A stretch of DNA of 38,849 bases from CALFER01 sp964472395 (GTDB lineage: Bacteria > CSSED10-310 > CALFER01): assembly GCA_964472395.1 (NCBI GenBank), contig CAYYMM010000027.1, forward strand, positions 1 through 38,849, written 5' to 3'. Numbering within the stretch: position 1 is the stretch's first letter; every line of letters begins with the position of its first letter. The notes below the pieces were generated by a model. It made no database searches. It was given only the letters and a program-made list of their open reading frames with translations, and was not told where the DNA came from. The position numbers and the translations under genes were made by a program. Positions 6,078 to 13,265 of this stretch are shown piece after piece.

Positions 6078-8033
6078 TCAGGTTGGCCCGGGCAGCCCGA
6101 ATTTTTCCCGCGTGTGAGGTGTGGGGTGACCGGTTACTGGATCCCAGCCGCGGAGCTCGTAGTATTCCGTGAGCACCTCTCCGAAGCGGACCGGATCGAG
6201 ACTCATGCGGCGGCCGATGTGCGGGTTGATCAGGTTTTCAGGCTTCTGCAGGTACGGAACCAAGGTCTCGTCATCCTGCCTCGAACGATCGAATAGGCGA
6301 ATCAGGAGCTCGCGTTCGAGATGGATCGTCCGGGCGCAGTGATGCTCGAAGTCAGCCTCCGACCAGGGAATGCCCGTAGCAGAAACAAAGAGAGCATGTT
6401 CGAATTGGGGGCCTTCGAGATCACCGGCACGGGCGAAAAAATCCGGTGTTTTTTTCGAGAAAACACGAGGAAAAACCTGATCATCGACTGGCAGACTGTC
6501 TTTCATGACCGATCGATGGCCGTGCCAGTAAGCAGGGAATGCTTTCCCTTCGTAACCCCCGGCCGGATCGACGCTCTCAGGCGAACCGTAGATTTTCGTC
6601 CCGATCCGGATGATGTCTTCCCATGATATGCCATGAACAGGGGAATGCTCGAGGCACCATCCCATCAGGTTCTGGACGTATCCGTGCCCGCTGGAAATCG
6701 GATCGCGGGTATCGACTGCCCATTGAATGGCAGACACGATCCAGAATGGGAAAAAGATCCGGTTGATGTGATCACCATGCCCGTCCCAATGTCCCGCATA
6801 ACCCCAGCATGGATACAGTTCATCGAGCGCTTCGCGGCCGATCCCGAGTCGCTCGCAGGCCCTGACCGTTCCATCGGCCAGGATGGACGCCGTTTCTGAT
6901 GTCCGACGACTCATTGCGCGAAACAACCCGACCCAGAATTGCTGCGAGTCCAGATCGATCGAAAGCCCGTCGATATGGGTCAGTTCTCCGGTTTGTCTAA
7001 GTTTCCGGAGCCAGGGCATCAGACCAACGAGGATTTCCCAGTGGTTGAGTCCTTCGTCGTTGGCGATCTGAGACACCTCGAAGCCGGCTTCGAAGCCGAG
7101 ATTCCAGTCGTAGAAGGTGCCGGGGATGCCCGGAAAGAGACCCGCGATGCAATCGATCTGTCCGGCCAGACGCTTGCCCGGACAGAGTCGGCTGGGAACA
7201 TGCTTGTAGTACCGGGCATCGAAACAGCGGATGGTGCAGCCCTGTGTGCATGCCTGAAAGCGCTGCCCGTATTTCTTCACATGCTCCGGATCGAGTCTCG
7301 GGGTGTGTGGCCAACCATGCGATCCGTGCGCTTCCTCCCGAACCCACCGGCACACTGTTTCGAATCTTTCCGGATCGGCTATTCGCAGCGATTGTGTTCC
7401 GCGGACAGCAATGGCCTTGAGCATCTTTGAACCCATGACAGCGCCGAATCCTCCCTGTCCGGATGCGGATTCCGTTTCCGTTGCTGCAATTGCAATCCGG
7501 GACAGGTTTTCTCCCGCAGGACCAATCGCGAAAACTCTCCAGGCCGGACCGAGACGGTCAATGAGCCGTTGTTGGGATTCAATCAGCCCCATGCCCCAAA
7601 GATCGGATGCCGAACGGAGAGCGACGTGTTCGTTCTCGATCTCCAGATACACGGGCTCCGAAGCGCGACCGGTCAACACAATACCGTCAAACCCGGCATA
7701 TTTCAGCTCCGGTCCGAAATGCCCTCCGAAAGAGGAGCGCGTGTACATTTCATGGGGATAACCCTGGGGAGCGAGCCCGCAAACGGTCGTCCGGCCCGAA
7801 AAGGGTGCCATGGTGCCTGTGAGCGGCCCAGTCATAAGGATGAGGGGAGACTCGGGATCCCATGGTGTCATCCCGCGACGAATCGATTCAAGCGCAATCA
7901 GCACTGCGATGCCTCGGCCCCCGATTCCATCCGGTAGATACTCCCCGGTTGACTGGAGATCGATCGCACGAGTCGATAAATTCACTCGCAGGATTTGTCC
8001 GGCATAACCTCCGAAAATGGCATTACGCGTCAT
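6078..8033 (-). CDS. aor: Aldehyde:ferredoxin oxidoreductase (AOR) family protein, divergent cluster ligands
   Basis: 651 residues, close to the family norm. The start GGYAGQILRVNLS and the motifs IGGRG (37-41), GPLTGTMAPFSGR (69-81), GGHFGPELKYAGFDG and GGFGAVMGSK are those of the AFOR N-terminal domain that binds the bis-tungstopterin. AOR enzymes oxidise aldehydes, or reduce acids, with ferredoxin. Canonical members hold a [4Fe-4S] cluster with CxxCxxxC plus a distal Cys in DSLxxC. Here the first part reads C262-x3-C266-x3-C270, and the distal motif is DSLPVD with Asp517 in place of the Cys. Either Asp ligates the cluster or the site is altered. ATG 8033 (GGAAGA upstream) is chosen over an upstream start that would overlap the ferredoxin gene. 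It lies one base after the ferredoxin stop, in one operon with it. Confidence 0.9.
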   Translation of the reverse strand: MTRNAIFGGYAGQILRVNLSTRAIDLQSTGEYLPDGIGGRGIAVLIALESIRRGMTPWDPESPLILMTGPLTGTMAPFSGRTTVCGLAPQGYPHEMYTRSSFGGHFGPELKYAGFDGIVLTGRASEPVYLEIENEHVALRSASDLWGMGLIESQQRLIDRLGPAWRVFAIGPAGENLSRIAIAATETESASGQGGFGAVMGSKMLKAIAVRGTQSLRIADPERFETVCRWVREEAHGSHGWPHTPRLDPEHVKKYGQRFQACTQGCTIRCFDARYYKHVPSRLCPGKRLAGQIDCIAGLFPGIPGTFYDWNLGFEAGFEVSQIANDEGLNHWEILVGLMPWLRKLRQTGELTHIDGLSIDLDSQQFWVGLFRAMSRRTSETASILADGTVRACERLGIGREALDELYPCWGYAGHWDGHGDHINRIFFPFWIVSAIQWAVDTRDPISSGHGYVQNLMGWCLEHSPVHGISWEDIIRIGTKIYGSPESVDPAGGYEGKAFPAYWHGHRSVMKDSLPVDDQVFPRVFSKKTPDFFARAGDLEGPQFEHALFVSATGIPWSEADFEHHCARTIHLERELLIRLFDRSRQDDETLVPYLQKPENLINPHIGRRMSLDPVRFGEVLTEYYELRGWDPVTGHPTPHTREKFGLPGPT

Positions 8034-8034
8034 G

Positions 8035-8535
8035 TCAGGATCTTCCGAGAGACGGATCGAGATCCTCGCAGGGAATGCCTCGGGGGGATTTCGTTCCGAC
8101 CGGTAACCAGTTGATGACACCGAAGTGGCAAGCCGACGCGCATTCCGGCGCGCCTCCGCATTGATCGCATTTAAATGCCTTCCGAGATTGGGTACTCAAC
8201 ATCATCGCATGAAACGGACAGGCGGTAACGCATGCGCCGCAACCCGTGCAACGATCGGCCAGAACGATCCAGGCGTCGTGCTCGGATTCCCTGATAATCG
8301 CATCGAATCGACATGCAGTCCGACAAGCGGGTGTGGGACATTGTCTGCAGAAACGGATCCGATGACGTCCATCAAATGGTTCGAGGTCGATACGGATCGC
8401 CGATGAATCCGGATCAGCGCTTCCAGTACGATGCTGACTGCAAGCCATCACACAGTTGAGACATCCCGTGCAGGGATCCGGGTTGATCATGAGACGTCGT
8501 GTGACCCGGGGCAATCGTCCTGGTTCTTGGTTCAC
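8035..8535 (-). CDS. Ferredoxin-like electron-transfer subunit with four [4Fe-4S] clusters (AorA/DmsB type)
   Basis: 166 residues with exactly four cysteine quartets: C22/25/28/32, C63/66/71/75, C96/99/102/106 and C123/126/132/136. This is the DmsB/HycB/NrfC-like polyferredoxin fold that wires a pterin-containing catalytic subunit to other redox partners; the AorA subunit of Aromatoleum AOR is of this kind. The start is GTG overlapping the nifS stop (GTGA), so translation is probably coupled; no clear Shine-Dalgarno is seen. An internal ATG at 8490 is an alternative. It immediately precedes the AOR gene and most likely takes its electrons. No NADH-oxidising AorC-like flavoprotein is present in the window. 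Confidence 0.92.
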   Translation of the reverse strand: MNQEPGRLPRVTRRLMINPDPCTGCLNCVMACSQHRTGSADPDSSAIRIDLEPFDGRHRIRFCRQCPTPACRTACRFDAIIRESEHDAWIVLADRCTGCGACVTACPFHAMMLSTQSRKAFKCDQCGGAPECASACHFGVINWLPVGTKSPRGIPCEDLDPSLGRS

Positions 8536-9704
8536 AGAGGGGAAAGAGCCCGAAGTTGTTTGACCGTCTTGACGATGATGGATGCGGCTTCGTCGATCTC
8601 GTCGTCTGTGTTGCCGTATCCGAGAGAAAAACGGAGCGCGGAACGAGCCAGATCGGCGGCGATTCCCATCGCAACCAGCACGTGCGATGGGGCGTCATCT
8701 CCGCTACTGCAGGCTGAACCGGTTGATGCGGCGATTCCGTGCATGGCGAGCATTTCGAGGATGGCGGCGCCGTCCACTTTTTCAAACGACAGATTCAATG
8801 TGCCGGGCAGACGATGGATTTCATGGCCATTGAGGTGAACTCCGTCGAGATCATGGACGATGGCGTCATGCAGACGGTCACGCAATGCCTGGATGCGGCG
8901 GACATCCTCCTCTCGATCCCGCCCTGCTACCTCGATTGCCTTGCCCAGAGCGATGATTCCAATGTTGTTTTCGGTGCCGGCCCGCAGATTCCCCTCCTGG
9001 TGACCGCCGTGAATCAACGGGCATAAACTCATGGTTCTCCGGATGTAGAGTGCGCCAACGCCTTTAGGTGCGTTGAGTTTGTGTCCGGAGAGAGCCAGAT
9101 AGTCCACGTTGAGATCATCGACATCGACGGGAAGCTTTCCAACGGTCTGGACGGCGTCGCAGTGAAATGCAATTCCCCTCTCCCTCAAACGCCGTCCGAT
9201 CGCAGCGATCGGTTGGATCGTACCGACTTCGTTGTTCGCCATCATGATGGACACGAGCACGGTTGTGGGGCGGATGGCTTTGAATACATCATCCGGATCG
9301 ACCATCCCGGTCCCATCCACATTCAGAACCGTCACATCAGCGCCGATCCGGTTCAGACACGAAATCGTTGTCAGGACGCTGTCATGTTCCACGGAGGAGG
9401 TGATCACGTGCGGGCGATGTTGCGGTGCCAGTCGATGCGGGCAGATCGAACCTTCGCACACAAGGCCCTTGAGCACGAGGTTGTTCGATTCTGAGCCGCC
9501 ACTGGTAAAAATGATCCGGCCTTCGGTCGCGCCGAGGAATCGGAGCAACCGGGTACGGACAGATTCGATGGCTTCCCGAGCCTTGAATCCGAATGGATGA
9601 AGACTCGACGCATTGCCGAACAGATCGAGCGCTTCGATGACTGTGGATTTGACCTCGGGGTGAATTGGTGTCGTCGCATTGTGATCAAGATAAATCAATT
9701 TCAT
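8532..9704 (-). CDS. nifS: NifS/IscS-type cysteine desulfurase
   Basis: About 390 residues. The N-terminus IYLDHNATTP, the PLP lysine in LSGHKLNAPKG, the HCDAVQ motif and the catalytic cysteine loop TGSACSSGD identify a class V aminotransferase-fold cysteine desulfurase. It takes sulfur from cysteine as a persulfide for Fe-S clusters, thiocarboxylates or the molybdopterin dithiolene. ATG 9704 has GAGGAG upstream; an earlier in-frame start lacks support. Its first 20 bases overlap the end of the DUF4177-like gene and its stop overlaps the ferredoxin GTG. Placement directly before polyferredoxin and AOR suggests local sulfur supply for that enzyme's clusters or cofactor. No IscU-like scaffold is adjacent. 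Confidence 0.94.
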   Translation of the reverse strand: MKLIYLDHNATTPIHPEVKSTVIEALDLFGNASSLHPFGFKAREAIESVRTRLLRFLGATEGRIIFTSGGSESNNLVLKGLVCEGSICPHRLAPQHRPHVITSSVEHDSVLTTISCLNRIGADVTVLNVDGTGMVDPDDVFKAIRPTTVLVSIMMANNEVGTIQPIAAIGRRLRERGIAFHCDAVQTVGKLPVDVDDLNVDYLALSGHKLNAPKGVGALYIRRTMSLCPLIHGGHQEGNLRAGTENNIGIIALGKAIEVAGRDREEDVRRIQALRDRLHDAIVHDLDGVHLNGHEIHRLPGTLNLSFEKVDGAAILEMLAMHGIAASTGSACSSGDDAPSHVLVAMGIAADLARSALRFSLGYGNTDDEIDEAASIIVKTVKQLRALSPL

Positions 9705-9978
9705 TCGAAATCTCCTCATTCCCCTCACATTCGGTCTCTTCCGGTTCCTCCCGGACTGTTTCGTAATCCGGAGCATCATCGGCGGGATCTCGGGGTTTGA
9801 TGAAAAAGATAAACGCCATGGATGGTCGCCGCGAGGCATCCCGGACTACAAACTGGATCTGATCGAACACCCATCCATCCGATGACCATCGATTCAATGC
9901 GAGCTCAATGGTTTCCTCGGTTACAGTCGATAACTCCACCACCTTGTACTTCGGATTGTTCTCAGGGCAAACCGTCAT
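9685..9978 (-). CDS. Small DUF4177-like protein
   Basis: 97 residues. The core YKVVELSTV...NRWSSDGWVFDQIQFVV...MAFIFFIK matches the strand-helix-strand pattern of DUF4177 proteins (a KYKVV start and a GW motif midway). An acidic tail rich in Glu/Asp follows from about residue 65. GGAGG precedes the ATG. The gene overlaps the start of nifS by 20 bases, so the two are co-translated and it is the first gene of the nifS-ferredoxin-AOR unit. The function of DUF4177 is not known; a small partner or adaptor of the redox/sulfur system is possible. Confidence 0.7.
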   Translation of the reverse strand: MTVCPENNPKYKVVELSTVTEETIELALNRWSSDGWVFDQIQFVVRDASRRPSMAFIFFIKPRDPADDAPDYETVREEPEETECEGNEEISNEIDLS

Positions 9979-10070
9979 CGTTCATTTCCTCCAGAGCGCA
10001 TTTTTCCACGCCCCTGGTGAATCTTCAAGATCCCTGCGCGAGTCATGCCCGTTGCCTCATCAGCCTTTCA

Positions 10071-11819
10071 TTATCTAAAGATTTGTTCAGTTGAATGCAA
10101 GTCACGCGGTCGAATGAAGATTCCCAGGTACCGGGAGTCGGTCGAGTCCGTTCGATATTTGGGGATACCGCCTCCGGCGACAGTGATGGAAAAATGATAG
10201 ATCCAAAACTGGCGGCCGTAGATATCGATGAACGGATGCCCAGAAAGTGGAATATCGCGATCCAGCAACACTCCTGTTGCACAGGTGAATTCGTCCCTGA
10301 AACGACCCTGACGGATCCGTACGCGCACGTCGGTAAGTGGTTCGCCGATCCGGAATAGTGCGCTCGAAAGTGATCGGGGCGATTTCATGAAGAATTCTGC
10401 ATGAGAATCTCCCAGAACCCAGAAACCATCCGCTTCCTTTCCGTAAATGTTTCGATCCAAAAATAAAAAATGCGCTTCGATGCCATCGAATTGCACTCGG
10501 CTGTGGGAGGGGTCGAATATCGGCAGACTGTCCACAAGCGTCCATTCGGCGGGAAGTCGCATGTAGATACCCTTCATGGCATGATCGCCGGGGTGAAAGG
10601 ACGATGCGAAGGGTCTGATCAGAAACGGTCCGGCAAACAACCCGGCGATCACGGCGGTGGCTAGGGTTATCCGTAATGATGGGGGCCGGGCCAGTGCGAT
10701 CAGTAGAGCGGGAACGAGCATGAGAAAGTAGCGGTTGGCGAGCGCTCCGCCGCCTCCATGGTAGTTGGTCGGAATGAGAATGATCTGCACAAGGCTGATG
10801 ATCAGGACGCCTGAAAGGAGGAAGAATCCGATGGATGATCGGAAACGTCGGATGAAAAGCAGAACAACCACAACCGCAGACGGGAAAAAATAGGGAACGA
10901 TGCCTGTGAAACGACCGAACATATAAAAAAAGCAATTCCAGATGATGACAGCCGGCTGCAGATACATCTTCGCATTATCGGTCGACCAGGCATTCCCGAA
11001 CCGGTCGAAGTGAGCCGCCGGGTCTTCGAACGGAAACTGGGTCACGAAAATTTTCCGATTGCCGCTGTAGGCGTTCAGTTCGCCGGTCAACAGAAATCCG
11101 GCAGCCATGACCGTCAGAATGGTGATGACACACACTGCAACCAATCGGATGATCGTTCGAGGCTGACGTCTGAGGGCAAATTGCAGGGCTCCCAGAGCCG
11201 GAAAGATGAGCAGTTGGGGTTTGATCGTGGCGGCTAGAGTGAAGAAGGCGGCCATGCATCCAGCATTCCTGCCGGAACTCGCCGCATCGGGTGCTTCCGC
11301 CGCGCGCTTCCAGAACAGCGTTCCGGCTGACGCGAGCATCGCGGTGAACATCTCAGGATGCATCCAGAGCGCATAAGGAGCGAAAGCGCTCAGGAACAGC
11401 GATACAAATCCGAACAGGAACCCGCGGGGACTGTGATGCCACGCCGTGCTGACGCAGTACAGACAAATCCACCAGCAAAGCGCATTGAGAAGGATCAATC
11501 CGTTGAGGCGGAAAAGCAGATACAGCGGGGCTGTGATGAGCGGATAGAGGAAGGGCTTCGCGTACACGATCCGGGAGGCCTCTTCGTTCTGCTTCAGGAT
11601 GATGCCGGTCGGTCCGGCCGGGAAATGCATGAAGAGGCGTTCGAGATCATCCGGGGAGTAATAGAGGTCAAAGTCCCGGGCGAGACTCTGGGTCATGCCG
11701 GCGTAGACTGCCTCATCTGCAAACAGACCAGGGGTTGCGTGATCGAGATCGCTGGTGAGGGAGAACGTCAGGCTGAGAGTTAGCGTCAATAAAAGCGCCA
11801 GTTGAGTGGACTTGGGCAT
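10071..11819 (-). CDS. Multi-spanning membrane protein, GT-C/PMT-like glycosyltransferase candidate
   Basis: 582 residues with an N-terminal signal-anchor and about ten hydrophobic segments up to residue 400. A soluble beta-rich region of about 170 residues follows. The first external loop contains FADEAVYAGM, an acidic pair early in the protein that is typical of GT-C transferases using lipid-linked sugars (PMT/ArnT-like). The C-terminal part is presumably periplasmic and has no recognised motif. It begins right after the alr stop and an AGGAA Shine-Dalgarno is present. Substrate unknown; polysaccharide or lipid glycosylation fits the glycosyltransferases elsewhere in the window. The topology is sure, the enzyme class is a reasonable guess. 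Confidence 0.7.
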   Translation of the reverse strand: MPKSTQLALLLTLTLSLTFSLTSDLDHATPGLFADEAVYAGMTQSLARDFDLYYSPDDLERLFMHFPAGPTGIILKQNEEASRIVYAKPFLYPLITAPLYLLFRLNGLILLNALCWWICLYCVSTAWHHSPRGFLFGFVSLFLSAFAPYALWMHPEMFTAMLASAGTLFWKRAAEAPDAASSGRNAGCMAAFFTLAATIKPQLLIFPALGALQFALRRQPRTIIRLVAVCVITILTVMAAGFLLTGELNAYSGNRKIFVTQFPFEDPAAHFDRFGNAWSTDNAKMYLQPAVIIWNCFFYMFGRFTGIVPYFFPSAVVVVLLFIRRFRSSIGFFLLSGVLIISLVQIILIPTNYHGGGGALANRYFLMLVPALLIALARPPSLRITLATAVIAGLFAGPFLIRPFASSFHPGDHAMKGIYMRLPAEWTLVDSLPIFDPSHSRVQFDGIEAHFLFLDRNIYGKEADGFWVLGDSHAEFFMKSPRSLSSALFRIGEPLTDVRVRIRQGRFRDEFTCATGVLLDRDIPLSGHPFIDIYGRQFWIYHFSITVAGGGIPKYRTDSTDSRYLGIFIRPRDLHSTEQIFR

Positions 11820-11822
11820 GGA

Positions 11823-12938
11823 TCAGCCGTTCCTGACAAACACCCGAGGAACGCGATGCGCGATCCAGCACACGACTTCATAGGGGATCGTCCCGAGTTT
11901 CTCGGCAATCTCCTCAACCGAAATCCGCTCGTCGCCCTGCTCCCCGTAGATCACGACCTCATCGCCGACCCGAATGGAGGAATCCTGCCCGATGTCCACC
12001 ATGATCTGGTCCATGCATATACGTCCGACAACCGGGAAACGGCGGCCTCCGATCAGGACTTCACCTCGATTGGAAAGCGCGCGATTGTAGCCGTCCCCAT
12101 AGCCGACCGGAATGGTTGCGATTCGAGTGCGTCGCTGGGTGTAGTACGTTCTTCCGTAGCTGATCGGCTGTCCCTCGGGAACATCTTTCAGAAAAACGAC
12201 ACGGGATTTGAATGAGAGAACCGGTTGGAGATCGAAAGGGTGGGCGATTGAGGGTGTGGGATAGAGGCCGTACATGATGAGACCGGCACGGATCATGTTG
12301 AAACAGGCGTCGGAATGCTGCAATAGAGCGCCCGAACAGGCGATATGACGGTAACGCGGTTGAATCCCGAAACTGTCAGCGACTGAAATGATGTGTTTGA
12401 ATCGCTCGAGTTGGAGGTGAGTGAAGTCGCTATTGGGGGCATCGGCGGTTGAGAAATGGGAATAGACACCGACAATATCGATGTGATCGAGCGGTTTGAG
12501 TCGTTCGAACACCAGCGAGGCTTTCTCGTGATTAATGCCGATCCGATTGAGCCCCGTGTCGAATTTCAAGTGAATCCGCGCGCGTGTTCCGGACTGTCTG
12601 GCGGCTGAGTTGACGGCGTAGGCGAGGCCGAGGGAGGAGACGGTGATATCGAGATCGTTTTCAAGGAAACGTCTGACCTGATGAAAGAGGACACCTCCGA
12701 GGACAAGGATGGGGCAGGAGATCGATTTCTTCCGGAGCAGGATACCTTCTTCGAGGAAACCGACGCCGAGGTAATCCGCACCGGCATCGACGGCTTCCTG
12801 CGCGACGTGCACGATTCCGTGCCCATAGGCGTTGGCTTTGACGACCGCGATGATCGTGGAGTTCGGCGCAGCATGACGAATGCAAATCAGATTGTGCCGG
12901 ATAGCACTCAAATTGATTTCAGCCCACGTGATTCGCAC
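11823..12938 (-). CDS. alr: Alanine racemase
   Basis: 371 residues, normal for Alr. The PLP-binding lysine is in AVVKANAYGHG, and the conserved FDTGLNRIG, VYSHFS, RAGLIMYGLYP, IPVGYGDG and GRICMDQIMVDI motifs (the last with the dimer-interface region) are all present. It makes D-alanine for peptidoglycan. The preferred start is GTG at 12938 with GGAGGT five bases upstream; a longer TTG-initiated frame to 13025 lacks a Shine-Dalgarno and would add a non-homologous basic leader. It is followed closely by the GT-C-like membrane protein. Very sure. Confidence 0.96.
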   Translation of the reverse strand: MRITWAEINLSAIRHNLICIRHAAPNSTIIAVVKANAYGHGIVHVAQEAVDAGADYLGVGFLEEGILLRKKSISCPILVLGGVLFHQVRRFLENDLDITVSSLGLAYAVNSAARQSGTRARIHLKFDTGLNRIGINHEKASLVFERLKPLDHIDIVGVYSHFSTADAPNSDFTHLQLERFKHIISVADSFGIQPRYRHIACSGALLQHSDACFNMIRAGLIMYGLYPTPSIAHPFDLQPVLSFKSRVVFLKDVPEGQPISYGRTYYTQRRTRIATIPVGYGDGYNRALSNRGEVLIGGRRFPVVGRICMDQIMVDIGQDSSIRVGDEVVIYGEQGDERISVEEIAEKLGTIPYEVVCWIAHRVPRVFVRNG

Positions 12939-13013
12939 GAATACCTCCAATCCTGGAAAAAGGGTATCATGAGAGGGATTGCGGAGCCATCTGAAAACGC
13001 GCTTAAAATCTAT

Positions 13014-13040
13014 TTGCTTTTTCAAAAATTCTGATACAAT
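13014..13040 (+). promoter_or_regulatory. Extended -10 promoter for a candidate small RNA
   Basis: TG-A-TACAAT (13032-13040) is a good extended -10. A weak TTGCTT at 13014-13019 sits 15 bases before the hexamer. No protein start follows on this strand before the strong terminator ending at 13155, so the expected product is a transcript of about 110 bases. Confidence 0.5.
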
Positions 13041-13046
13041 CTAACC

Positions 13047-13155
13047 ATTAGAGCTGTTGTGTCTGAAAGCAGCGCTTGAGATGTGTCCCTCCGACGAGAA
13101 TTGACGGGGTTGCCCCTCCTTCGCCACCCCTTCCCGTCAATTCTCGTCTTTTTTT
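13047..13155 (+). ncRNA. Candidate small RNA with SD-complementary terminator loop
   Basis: Between the divergent-facing promoter and a very strong intrinsic terminator lies a stretch of about 109 bases with no open frame of note. The 5' part can form a GCTGTT/AGCAGC hairpin (13053-13058 with 13068-13073). The terminator stem is 16 perfect base pairs, and its 24-base loop holds CCCCTCCTTCG, complementary to AAGGAGG Shine-Dalgarno sequences. C-rich exposed loops that cover ribosome binding sites are known in Gram-positive and other bacterial sRNAs. It matches no RNA family I recognise. The start site is inferred from the -10 position. Confidence 0.5.
13093..13155 (+). terminator. Strong rho-independent terminator, plus strand
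   Basis: A perfect 16-base stem (13093-13108 with 13133-13148, ends GACGAG/CTCGTC) and a 24-base loop are followed by seven T residues (13149-13155). The T-run is only on the plus strand, so it ends a plus-strand transcript, although the flanking protein genes are both on the minus strand. Confidence 0.9.
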
Positions 13156-13182
13156 ATCCCCGGGTTTTCCGGATCGATCCGA

Positions 13183-13231
13183 AAACAAAACCGCGTGACC
13201 TCAATTCAAACTGAATCATATGGTCACGCGG
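13183..13231 (-). terminator. Rho-independent terminator of the lipoprotein gene
   Basis: On the minus strand a perfect 10-base stem CCGCGTGACC/GGTCACGCGG (13231-13222 with 13200-13191) is followed by TTTTGTTTT. The 21-base loop holds a small nested ATTCA/TGAAT hairpin. It lies 35 bases after the lipoprotein stop and ends that transcript before the small-RNA/alr region. Confidence 0.85.
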
Positions 13232-13265
13232 TACGGTGCAGCGAGTGATGGAGGAATTGACCGGA

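Noticed and set aside
10045..10064. Riboswitch-like bases (CTGATGA, GGCAAC) on the minus strand before the DUF4177-like gene
   Set aside because: They recall fragments of SAM-I, fluoride or hammerhead motifs, but the spacing and surrounding helices do not fit any of them.
12939..13025. TTG-initiated N-terminal extension of alanine racemase
   Set aside because: No Shine-Dalgarno is present and the extension is unlike Alr. The GTG at 12938 has GGAGGT at good spacing.
13170..13181. 12-base palindrome CGGATCGATCCG beside the lipoprotein terminator
   Set aside because: It is built from the GATC-rich words common throughout this sequence, and nothing ties it to regulation.
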